Below, piece after piece: positions 25,638 to 33,303 of a stretch of DNA of 64,000 nucleotides. The DNA is from an uncultured Paracoccaceae bacterium (GTDB lineage Bacteria; Pseudomonadota; Alphaproteobacteria; Rhodobacterales; Rhodobacteraceae). The stretch spans positions 62,001 to 126,000 of the forward strand of contig CANNFU010000007.1 in NCBI GenBank assembly GCA_947503965.1. The letters are read 5' to 3'. Both the position numbers and the translations under genes were made by a program. Under the pieces are notes generated by a model. That model had not been told where the DNA came from, ran no database searches, and was given only the letters and a program-made list of their open reading frames with translations. Each line of letters opens with the position of its first letter. The stretch's first letter is position 1.

Positions 25638-27440
25638 TTAGTGATCGGCGGCTGCCGCACCTGCACCCGCAGGAATACGAACGCTTTCGACCAGATCCTT
25701 GATCTCTTGCGGGGTATCCTTGGTCATCATCGACACGCCGTAAGCGACGGCAAAGTTGATGATCGCACCAATCGCACCAATCGCTGTGGACTGGATCCCG
25801 AACAAAGAACCGTCAACCGTATCCGGGAACGAATTCGTCCCGGCAATGAACAGCCATCCCTTGTGTAGGAAGATGTAGACCAGCGTAAAGATCAGACCGG
25901 ACAGCATACCTGCGACAGCGCCAACGTTGTTCACGCGCTTTGAGAAGATACCCATCATCAACGCCGGGAAGATCGACGCCGCAGCCAGACCAAAGGCCAA
26001 GGCCACGGTTTGCGCCGCAAAGCCCGGTGGGTTCAACCCAAGGACTGTGGCAACAGCAATCGCAACGGCCATGGCGATCCGGGCTGACATCAGCTCTGCC
26101 TTCTCGGACATGTTGGGTGTCAACTGACCTTTCAGCAAGTCATGGCTGACCGCTGACGAAATCGCCAGAAGCAGACCCGCTGCTGTGGACAGTGCTGCCG
26201 CCAGACCACCCGCTGCGACCAGACCAATTACCCAACCTGGCAGGTTGGCAATCTCTGGGTTCGCCAGCACCAGGATGTCGCGGTTGAAGTTGGTCAGCTC
26301 ATTGCCTTCCCAGCCATTTGTCGCAGCACGTTCGGCCATCGCATCGGACTGATCGTTATAGTACTGGATCAGGCCATCGCCATTCTTGTCTTCCCAATCA
26401 AGAAGACCGGTTTTCTGCCATGTCAGCATCCAGTCATATTCAGGCGCTGTTTCGATGGTTTGTACCGACACAGGCTCACCCGAGGTGCCATTTGGCCACA
26501 TCAGTTCGGTAATGTTCAGGCGCGCCATCGCACCAACAGCAGGCGCTGTCAGATAGAGCAGGGCGATGAACACCAGCGTCCAACCAGCTGACCAGCGTGC
26601 GTCAGACACTTTGGGAACGGTGAAGAAACGCATGATCACGTGCGGCAGACCTGCCGTACCGATCATCAGCGACAGCGTGAACAGAACCATGTTCAGGTTG
26701 TCCTTATGCGCCTCTGTATAGCTGGCAAAGCCAAGGTCGGTGACGATCTGGTCAAGTTTGGTCAACAGATACACGCTGCCTTCAGCACCCGTCGCGGTCG
26801 TTTCGCTGAACAGACCAAGGGCAGGAATTGGAGTCCCCGTCAGTTGCAGTGAGATGAAGACGGCCGGGATCGTATAGGCAGTGATCAGCACGCAGTATTG
26901 TGCCACCTGCGTATAGGTCACACCCTTCATGCCGCCGAACACCGCATAGGCAAACACCACAGCGGCACCGATCAACAGACCAGCCGTGTTCGAGATTTCC
27001 AGGAACCGGCCAAACGCCACGCCTACACCGGTCATCTGACCGATCACATATGTGACCGACGCCACGATCAGACAGATCACGGCAACCATGCGCGCGGTTG
27101 GCGAATAGAACCGGTCACCGATGAATTCGGACACCGTGTATTTGCCGAACTTGCGCAGGTAAGGGGCCAGCAGCAATGCCAGCAGCACATAACCACCGGT
27201 CCATCCCATCAGATAGGTCGAGTTGTCATAACCGGTAAAGGCAATCAGACCCGCCATCGAGATGAAGGAGGCCGCAGACATCCAGTCTGCCGCAGTTGCC
27301 ATCCCGTTGGTGACGGGGTGGACACCCCGGCCAGCGGCATAGAATTCTGAGGTCGAGCCCGCCCGGGCCCAGACCGCGATGCCGATGTAAAGCGCGAAGG
27401 ACGCGCCCACAAACAGCAGGTTAATGGTAAACTGTTCCAT
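25638..27440 (-). CDS. sodium:solute symporter, large subunit (VC_2705-like, ActP-related)
   Basis: A 600-residue SSS transporter with about 13 membrane helices (SAASFISMAGLIAFTGYDN early, then GGLAAALSTAAGLLLAISSAVSHD with the family signature). A hydrophilic insert at about residues 300-390 is not found in classic ActP. It contains DKNGDGLIQYYN, which has EF-hand-like spacing and so may bind calcium. It lies four bases after the DUF4212 small-subunit gene, a pairing typical of the VC_2705 subfamily. Placement beside acs suggests acetate or another short-chain acid as substrate, but this is not proven. Automated pipelines often call it a cation acetate symporter. Confidence 0.9.
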   Translation of the reverse strand: MEQFTINLLFVGASFALYIGIAVWARAGSTSEFYAAGRGVHPVTNGMATAADWMSAASFISMAGLIAFTGYDNSTYLMGWTGGYVLLALLLAPYLRKFGKYTVSEFIGDRFYSPTARMVAVICLIVASVTYVIGQMTGVGVAFGRFLEISNTAGLLIGAAVVFAYAVFGGMKGVTYTQVAQYCVLITAYTIPAVFISLQLTGTPIPALGLFSETTATGAEGSVYLLTKLDQIVTDLGFASYTEAHKDNLNMVLFTLSLMIGTAGLPHVIMRFFTVPKVSDARWSAGWTLVFIALLYLTAPAVGAMARLNITELMWPNGTSGEPVSVQTIETAPEYDWMLTWQKTGLLDWEDKNGDGLIQYYNDQSDAMAERAATNGWEGNELTNFNRDILVLANPEIANLPGWVIGLVAAGGLAAALSTAAGLLLAISSAVSHDLLKGQLTPNMSEKAELMSARIAMAVAIAVATVLGLNPPGFAAQTVALAFGLAAASIFPALMMGIFSKRVNNVGAVAGMLSGLIFTLVYIFLHKGWLFIAGTNSFPDTVDGSLFGIQSTAIGAIGAIINFAVAYGVSMMTKDTPQEIKDLVESVRIPAGAGAAAADH

Positions 27441-27443
27441 GGG

Positions 27444-27722
27444 TTATTCCTCCACCCCGTACTGGCGGTCGAGCTTGTTCATCCGCCAGGCGTAGAAAAA
27501 GATCAGTACCAGAAAGACGAGAATCGACCCTTGCTGGGCGAACCAGAATCCAAGGTCCGTGCCGCCGATTTCGATCCCGGCAAGCATGGGACGCAGCAGG
27601 ATGCCGAACCCGAATGACACAAGCGCCCAGATGATGAGGCTGATAATGATAAGGCGCAAATTGGCCTTCCAGTATCCGACCCCATCCTCGGCCGCTCTTA
27701 CGTATGATGTTTGATCCGCCAT
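27444..27722 (-). CDS. DUF4212 sodium/solute symporter small subunit
   Basis: A 92-residue membrane protein with two helices (about residues 22-45 and 52-80) and a conserved-looking start (YWKANLRLIIISLIIWALVSFGFGILL). DUF4212 proteins occur next to VC_2705-type symporters and are regarded as their small subunit. The gap of three bases to the symporter gene means one translational unit. It may aid folding or coupling. Confidence 0.92.
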   Translation of the reverse strand: MADQTSYVRAAEDGVGYWKANLRLIIISLIIWALVSFGFGILLRPMLAGIEIGGTDLGFWFAQQGSILVFLVLIFFYAWRMNKLDRQYGVEE

Positions 27723-27752
27723 GTGGCGCTCCTCCTTGTTTATTGGCTATTT

Positions 27753-27779
27753 GGGTGCGGACGGAAACCGTCCGTACCC
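27753..27779 (-). terminator. terminator-like hairpin after adk
   Basis: A 12-bp stem with one G-U pair (GGGTGCGGACGG / CCGTCCGTACCC, AAA loop) lies between the adk stop and the DUF4212 start. Read on the minus strand it is followed by AAAT rather than a T run, so it may act as an attenuator or mRNA stabiliser between acs-adk and the symporter operon. Confidence 0.6.
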
Positions 27780-27785
27780 GGCTTT

Positions 27786-28472
27786 TCAGGCCATGACGCT
27801 CTGGGTCAGTGCGCCAATGGCATCCTTGATCGTGGCAATCTCGCGCATCGCATCCACGCGACGCAGCACGCCCTTCGCATCGTAGTATGCAATCAGCGGC
27901 GCGGTTTGTTCATGATATGCATCAAGGCGCGACATGACGGTTTTTGCATTGTCGTCGGCCCGGCGGGTCATTTGCCGGGCACCGCAGCAGTCGCAGGTGT
28001 CTGCGACCTTGGGTTTCTTGAAATCGTCATGATATCCCTCACCGCAGGCACCACAGGTGAAACGCCCGGCGATGCGGACGACCATTTTGACGTCATCCAC
28101 CTCTAACAGGATTGTGGAATTCACGTTTTGCCCGGTTTCGCCCAGCATGGCGTCAAGTGCCTCGGCCTGTGCCGTGGTGCGCGGGAACCCGTCAAGGATC
28201 ACGCCCTTGGCACAATCAGGGGCGGCAAGCCTGTCGCGCAGGATGGCGATGACGATATCGTCGCTGACCAGATCGCCGGCTTCCATCACAGCCTTGGCGG
28301 CCTTGCCCGCCTCGGACCCGGAGGCGACCGCTGCGCGCAAGAGATCCCCGGTAGACAGCTGTACAAGCCCAAACTGTTCTTCCAGCATCCGCGCCTGCGT
28401 GCCCTTTCCAGCGCCCGGCGGTCCCAACAGGATCAGAACCGGCGGGGTTTCAGGTGTGCGTGAGCCATCCAT
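27786..28472 (-). CDS. adk: adenylate kinase (zinc-LID type)
   Basis: A 228-residue enzyme for ATP + AMP = 2 ADP. The P-loop is GPPGAGKGTQ (residues 17-26), the AMP site is STGDLLRAAV, the motif DGFPRT is present, and a long LID holds four Cys (CGAC and CDCC) for structural zinc. The gene overlaps the acs stop by one base (TAATG), so it is coupled to acetyl-CoA synthetase. This makes sense because Acs makes AMP. A standard adk usually sits in the ribosomal protein operon, so this may be a second, acs-dedicated copy; that needs the full genome. Confidence 0.95.
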   Translation of the reverse strand: MDGSRTPETPPVLILLGPPGAGKGTQARMLEEQFGLVQLSTGDLLRAAVASGSEAGKAAKAVMEAGDLVSDDIVIAILRDRLAAPDCAKGVILDGFPRTTAQAEALDAMLGETGQNVNSTILLEVDDVKMVVRIAGRFTCGACGEGYHDDFKKPKVADTCDCCGARQMTRRADDNAKTVMSRLDAYHEQTAPLIAYYDAKGVLRRVDAMREIATIKDAIGALTQSVMA

Positions 28473-30421
28473 TACGCGTCCTCCCGGTTCATGCGATTTT
28501 CGATCAGGTCGTCAACCACCGCAGGGTCTGCCAGTGTTGATGTGTCACCCAGTGCGCCAAAATCATCCTCGGCAATCTTGCGCAGGATGCGGCGCATGAT
28601 CTTGCCCGAACGGGTCTTTGGAAGACCGGGCGCCCATTGGATCAGGTCCGGCTTGGCAATCGGGCCAATCTCGGACCGGACCCAGACCTCAAGTTCCTTG
28701 CGCAACTCATCCGATGGTTCCTGCCCGTTCATCAGCGTGACATAGGCGTAAATGCCCTGACCCTTGACGGGATGTGGATAGCCAACAACAGCCGCCTCGG
28801 CCACTTTGGCATGGGCCACCAACGCGCTTTCAACTTCGGCAGTACCCATCCGGTGACCAGAGACGTTAATCACGTCGTCAACGCGGCCGGTGATCCAATA
28901 ATCGCCGTCGGCATCGCGGCGGCAGCCATCGCCGGTAAAGTAATAGCCTTTGTAGTCGCTGAAGTAGGTCTTCTCGAACCGTTCATGATCGCCCCAGACG
29001 GTGCGCATCTGACCGGGCCAGCTATCGGCCAGCACCAGAACGCCCTCGGCTTCGGTCGTTGTGATTTCCTGACCCGATTGCGGGTCCAGCACCTTGGGCA
29101 CGATCCCAAAGAAAGGTTGCTGCGCCGATCCGGGTTTCAGTTCAGTCGCGCCGGGCAGGGGGGTCAGCAGATGACCGCCCGTTTCGGTCTGCCACCATGT
29201 ATCGACGATTGGGCAGTTTCCCTTGCCCACAACCTCATTATACCAGTTCCAGGCTTCCGGGTTTATCGGCTCGCCAACGGTCCCGAGAACCCGCAGATCA
29301 GACAGATCATAGGATTCAACAGGACCGTTGCCGGCCGCCATCAAGGCGCGGATCGCGGTCGGGGCTGTGTAGAACTGGTTCACCTTGTACTTTTCACATA
29401 CAGCCCAGAAACGGCCCGCGTCAGGATAGGTCGGAACACCTTCAAACATGATGGTCGTGGCGCCATTGGCCAGCGGGCCATAGACGATATAGCTGTGGCC
29501 GGTGACCCAGCCGACATCGGCGGTACACCAGAACACATCCCCATCATGGTAATCGAACACCAGCTCATGCGTCATCGCGGCATAGGTCAGATAGCCGCCG
29601 GATGTATGCACCACACCCTTCGGCTGACCGGTGGAACCAGAGGTATAAAGAATAAACAGCGGATCTTCGGCGTTCACTTCCGCCGGGGCGCAATAGTCAT
29701 CGGCTTCAAGCGCCATTTCGTTATAGTCATAATCGCGGTCGGTCCATGTCGTCTGGCCGCCCGTGCGTTTCACTACAAGGCATTTCACCCGATCATCGCA
29801 ATGCAGCAGAGCTGCATCCGTGTTCGATTTCAACGCCGTCTTGCGTCCGCCACGGGGGGCTTCGTCCGCTGTGATCACGACCTTGGCGTCGCAGCCATTA
29901 ATCCTTGCGCCTAGCGCATCGGGCGAGAAGCCCGCGAAGACGATTGAATGGATGGCGCCAATCCGTGCACAGGCCAGCATCGCATAGGCGGCTTCAGGGA
30001 TCATGGGCAGGTAGATGACAACGCGGTCGCCTTTGCGCACGCCGAGCGTTTCAAGGATATTGGCCATCTTGCAGACGCTGCGATGCAGGTCCTTGTAGGT
30101 GATGTGCAGTGATGCGTCGTTGGGATCATCCGGTTCCCAGATGATCGCCGTTTGATCACCACGTGTTTCCAGATGCCTGTCAATGCAGTTGGCCGAAACG
30201 TTCAGTACCCCATCCTCAAACCATTTGATCGAGACCTGGCCCAGCGTGAAATCCACATCCTTGACCTTGGTAAAGGGCTTCATCCAGTCCAGACGTTTGC
30301 CTTGCTCTGCCCAAAAGGCGTCGGGGTCAGCGACCGAAGCTGCGTACATCTTTGTATATTGCGCGGCATTCACATGCGGCGTTCGGGATTTTGAAGTGTC
30401 TTGTGTTGTGGCGGTGTTCAT
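28472..30421 (-). CDS. acs: acetate--CoA ligase (acetyl-CoA synthetase)
   Basis: A 649-residue Acs of standard length. It has the N-terminal AcCoAS domain ([20 protein letters not shown]), the P-loop [14 protein letters not shown], the adenylate motif [10 protein letters not shown], the hinge [21 protein letters not shown] and a C-terminal [12 protein letters not shown] with the lysine that is acetylated in Acs enzymes. It activates acetate for the TCA cycle. It is the first gene of the acs-adk pair and is followed by the symporter cluster. A TTTGCAAA palindrome in the upstream region may bind a short-chain fatty-acid regulator. Confidence 0.97.
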   Translation of the reverse strand: MNTATTQDTSKSRTPHVNAAQYTKMYAASVADPDAFWAEQGKRLDWMKPFTKVKDVDFTLGQVSIKWFEDGVLNVSANCIDRHLETRGDQTAIIWEPDDPNDASLHITYKDLHRSVCKMANILETLGVRKGDRVVIYLPMIPEAAYAMLACARIGAIHSIVFAGFSPDALGARINGCDAKVVITADEAPRGGRKTALKSNTDAALLHCDDRVKCLVVKRTGGQTTWTDRDYDYNEMALEADDYCAPAEVNAEDPLFILYTSGSTGQPKGVVHTSGGYLTYAAMTHELVFDYHDGDVFWCTADVGWVTGHSYIVYGPLANGATTIMFEGVPTYPDAGRFWAVCEKYKVNQFYTAPTAIRALMAAGNGPVESYDLSDLRVLGTVGEPINPEAWNWYNEVVGKGNCPIVDTWWQTETGGHLLTPLPGATELKPGSAQQPFFGIVPKVLDPQSGQEITTTEAEGVLVLADSWPGQMRTVWGDHERFEKTYFSDYKGYYFTGDGCRRDADGDYWITGRVDDVINVSGHRMGTAEVESALVAHAKVAEAAVVGYPHPVKGQGIYAYVTLMNGQEPSDELRKELEVWVRSEIGPIAKPDLIQWAPGLPKTRSGKIMRRILRKIAEDDFGALGDTSTLADPAVVDDLIENRMNREDA

Positions 30422-30771
30422 TTGCAGCCTCCTCCAGCCAATGACATGGTGGGAAATGGTGTGACTGTTTCACACGGCTCCCCCACCCAAGCTGTAAAGA
30501 GGATTAGCCTAATACTGCTATGTGTTTCACTAACTAACTGTTTTGCATCGCTTTTTGTGATAATAAATTTGCAAACGTAAGCTAAATCTGTAAATTTTGA
30601 CGCGAGTTTAGCCTCAAATACCGACAATCACACAGTTTTTACCTGTTAACCCTACGTTAACAAAAACACTGTTAGCGCCCAAGCATTCGCAACTTTCTTT
30701 CGCGCATACGTACTGTTTGACCGATGCGGATGCCCGCCTGCGCGCCATTGACCGACTCGGCGCTATCGCAA
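30422..30771. other. intergenic stretch of 350 bases, acs upstream region
   Basis: This AT-rich stretch, clearly less GC-rich than its neighbours, lies upstream of acs and downstream of the AraC gene, both on the minus strand. It probably holds the acs promoter and a long 5' leader. A TTTGCAAA palindrome is at 30568-30575. No reading frame here is convincing. Confidence 0.6.
30568..30575. promoter_or_regulatory. TTTGCAAA palindrome, candidate ScfR/RamB-type operator
   Basis: A perfect 8-bp palindrome about 150 bases upstream of acs. TTTGCAAA-like boxes are known for RamB/ScfR-type regulators of acetate and propionate genes. A single 8-mer is weak evidence, so this is a candidate only. Confidence 0.3.
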
Positions 30772-31626
30772 TCACAAGGTGGATTGAAACGGATCCCGCA
30801 GGTTCGCCAGCCGATAGGCACGCGGCGTGGTGCCGAACTGGCGGCGGAATAGCCGGTAGAAGTAGCTGGTATTCTCAAACCCGCAATCGTTGATCACATC
30901 ATCGATTGAGGTTTCATCGCTGCGCAACAGATGGGCGGCATATTCGATCCGTATGCGATTGATATATTGTGAAGGCGTCAACCCGGTGACGGTCTTGCAG
31001 GTCCGGCAGACATGTTCATGGCTACGCCCCGCCACCTTGATGAAACCGGGCGCGCCCTTGCGAAACACGTCGAGCGACTGTGCGGCGCTGCACGCTTCGG
31101 AAAACCAGTGCGGCGCATTGCCTTGGTCGCCGACACTGGCAAGTGCGACGCGATTGGTCAGAAACAACAGGAACTCTTCGATCCGGGCCAGTGATCTCTC
31201 CGAGGTCTGCAATTGCTGTGCCACATTCACCGCCCGCGTAAATCTGGCAGAGGCAAGGGTGTGCATCTCGGGCATCGCACCGCGCGCATCAAAAAATCGA
31301 CCCGCGATCGTATCGCGATAGCGCTGCGCCAGATGCGCTGCGGTCTCGATCCGGAACATCACGTTGATAATCTGGCACCCTGTTTTGCGATCCGCGCAAA
31401 ACGCATGCGCATCACCGGGGCGCAAAAACGCCAACTGTCCAGGTTCCAGATACTGCGTCACCCCGTTGATCCAATGCGCTGTCCGTCCGCTTTCGATCAG
31501 GAAAACCTCGAAATAATCATGATCATGCGCCTTTCGCGGAAATCGCTTTGCCAATCGCTTGCGTGCGAAATGAAACGCCTCATGCGCACCGATATAGTCA
31601 TCAATATGAAATGTGGTCTGATCCAT
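30772..31626 (-). CDS. AraC family transcriptional regulator of the mannoside-type operon
   Basis: A 284-residue regulator with an N-terminal cupin sensor (HDHDYFEVFLIESGRTAHWING, then LEPGQLAFLRPGDAHAF) and a C-terminal double HTH (TSIDDVINDCGFENTSYFYRLFRRQFGTTPRAYR). The cupin form usually senses a sugar or small metabolite. It is divergent from the dioxygenase/ABC/alpha-mannosidase run with 131 bases between starts, so it is the likely local regulator. The start at 31626 begins at the cupin domain but has a poor ribosome site; an ATG at 31695 is open in frame. Confidence 0.9.
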   Translation of the reverse strand: MDQTTFHIDDYIGAHEAFHFARKRLAKRFPRKAHDHDYFEVFLIESGRTAHWINGVTQYLEPGQLAFLRPGDAHAFCADRKTGCQIINVMFRIETAAHLAQRYRDTIAGRFFDARGAMPEMHTLASARFTRAVNVAQQLQTSERSLARIEEFLLFLTNRVALASVGDQGNAPHWFSEACSAAQSLDVFRKGAPGFIKVAGRSHEHVCRTCKTVTGLTPSQYINRIRIEYAAHLLRSDETSIDDVINDCGFENTSYFYRLFRRQFGTTPRAYRLANLRDPFQSTL

Positions 31627-31757
31627 GAAGCAAGATGAGCGAAAGAAACCCCGATAATTCTGATTGAATATCAAAACCGTACAATAAAATGTCAATCCTC
31701 GCTACTGACAGTCTGCAGGCACACTCTAGGCTGGTGAGCACTTTGGGGAGGACGCAC

Positions 31758-32582
31758 ATGTTGGTTGCGGCGCAAGATCTGAGCTTTGTGCCTGTCAGGA
31801 CCGCGAAGCCGCAAACGCTGACGCAGGCGCAGATTGCACATTACAACACGCATGGCTTCGTCCAGCCATTCGATGTGTTCTCGGCGCAAGAAATGACCGA
31901 ACTCCGCGCCTATATTGACGGTCTGATGGCCGATATGGGCCCAGACGGCGCCTATGGCATCAACTGCTATCAGGCACGCCTGTCCGGCCTGTGGGATATC
32001 GCGACCGATCCCCGCATCTTAGATCATGTGCAGGATATCATCGGCCCCGATATTCTGTGCTGGGCCAGTGCGATCCTGTCCAAAGCCCCGCATGACCCCA
32101 AGGCCGTGCCATGGCATCAGGATGCGGGCTTCTGGAAACTCAAACCGGCGCGCACCGTCACGGTTTGGTTGGCGATTGATGATGTGGACAAAACGAATTC
32201 CGCGATGCGCTTTATCCCCGGGACCCATGATCGTGGTCTGCTGGATATGCAATCCACCGGGGCAGAGGCCGTGTTTCACAAAGAAACCGCCGGGGCCGAG
32301 GCGCTCGGCGAACCCTTCACCAACAGCCTGAAAGCCGGACAGATATCGCTGCACGCGGATATGCTGGTGCATGGGTCCGAACCCAACCGCAGTGACCGCC
32401 GTCGTTGTGGCCTGACCCTGCGCTATTGCCCATCATCTGTGCAGATCACCGATCAAGACTGGGCCAACGGGGTCGAGGCGATCCTGTGTCGCGGCGACGC
32501 CGGCAACTGGCGCACCCACCCGCGCCCGGACAATAACGACATTACCAAAACATCCAGCCCGCATGTGGTGGGGAATAACTGA
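31758..32582 (+). CDS. phytanoyl-CoA dioxygenase (PhyH) family protein
   Basis: A 274-residue Fe(II)/2-oxoglutarate oxygenase. The metal triad is visible as His 120 and Asp 122 in WHQDAGFW and His 205 in LVHGSEPN, with an Arg downstream (R215 or R222) for 2-oxoglutarate. Residues MRFIPGTHDRG are typical of PhyH proteins. The family includes hydroxylases and demethylases of small molecules. It is the first gene of a seven-gene run ending in alpha-mannosidase, and its stop touches the next ATG. It may oxidise the aglycone or a substituent of the imported glycoside, which is an inference. The ATG at 31758 has a GGGGAGGA site. Confidence 0.9.
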   Translation: MLVAAQDLSFVPVRTAKPQTLTQAQIAHYNTHGFVQPFDVFSAQEMTELRAYIDGLMADMGPDGAYGINCYQARLSGLWDIATDPRILDHVQDIIGPDILCWASAILSKAPHDPKAVPWHQDAGFWKLKPARTVTVWLAIDDVDKTNSAMRFIPGTHDRGLLDMQSTGAEAVFHKETAGAEALGEPFTNSLKAGQISLHADMLVHGSEPNRSDRRRCGLTLRYCPSSVQITDQDWANGVEAILCRGDAGNWRTHPRPDNNDITKTSSPHVVGNN

Positions 32583-33263
32583 ATGCAAATCACCTGGTAC
32601 GGACATGCGGCCTTTGGTCTGACCCCGGAAAACGGGCCGCGGATCATCACCGATCCCTATACGCCCGAAGGTGTGGGATACGCACCAATCAGGGACAGTG
32701 CCGATCTGGTCATCATCTCATCGGATGACGACAGCGCCCATTGCCGGGCTGATCTGATCAGCGGCGAACCTGAAGTGGTGAACGCGCTGACCGTCGCACA
32801 ATCAGGCGGCAGTACCACAGCCTGCGGGGTCGACATCACCGCGATTGAGGCGGCGGAATGGGACCACCACCCCGAACACGAAGTGCCGGGTCAAAACGGG
32901 ATGTACCGCTTTGAACTGGACGGCATCAAGTTTGCCCATATGGGCGATGTCGGCAATCCACTGACCGACGCGCAACAGGCGTTCTTTGAAGACACCGATA
33001 TCCTGTTTGCGCTGGCGGGCGGCTACCTGACCCTGGAACTGCCGGACCTGATGGAGATGATCCACCGGACACGGCCCAAACTGGTGATCCCGATGCATTT
33101 CCGTACGTTGACCTATCGGCCACGCAACACGATGTGGATCGAAAGCTTTCTGAGCCATTTCAAGGACGAGGATGTGGATTTCGCCTTTGGTGCGACCACC
33201 GAACTTACGAAAAGGGATTTGCCAGACCGCACCCGCGTTCTGGTGATGGACTACGTCCGCTAG
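32583..33263 (+). CDS. metallo-beta-lactamase-fold protein with degraded metal motif
   Basis: A 226-residue protein with an UlaG/YtkL-like MBL layout: ITWYGHAAFGL at the start, GIKFAHMGDVGN and LVIPMHF later. Where HxHxDH should be (about residues 46-53) it reads SSDDDSAH, so two metal His are replaced by Asp, and only the last His, the later Asp (GDVG) and the His of PMHF remain. It could bind metal differently, catalyse another reaction or serve as a non-catalytic partner. Its ATG directly follows the oxygenase stop. Lactonase or phosphodiesterase activity is a guess from the fold. Confidence 0.8.
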   Translation: MQITWYGHAAFGLTPENGPRIITDPYTPEGVGYAPIRDSADLVIISSDDDSAHCRADLISGEPEVVNALTVAQSGGSTTACGVDITAIEAAEWDHHPEHEVPGQNGMYRFELDGIKFAHMGDVGNPLTDAQQAFFEDTDILFALAGGYLTLELPDLMEMIHRTRPKLVIPMHFRTLTYRPRNTMWIESFLSHFKDEDVDFAFGATTELTKRDLPDRTRVLVMDYVR

Positions 33264-33303
33264 CCGGGCAAGAGGGGCGCAAGCCTGCAACTGGGAGGAA
33301 GAC

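Noticed and set aside
28637-29914. Plus-strand frame opposite acs (425 residues)
   Set aside because: No motif, no start signal, and entirely inside a well-identified acs gene.
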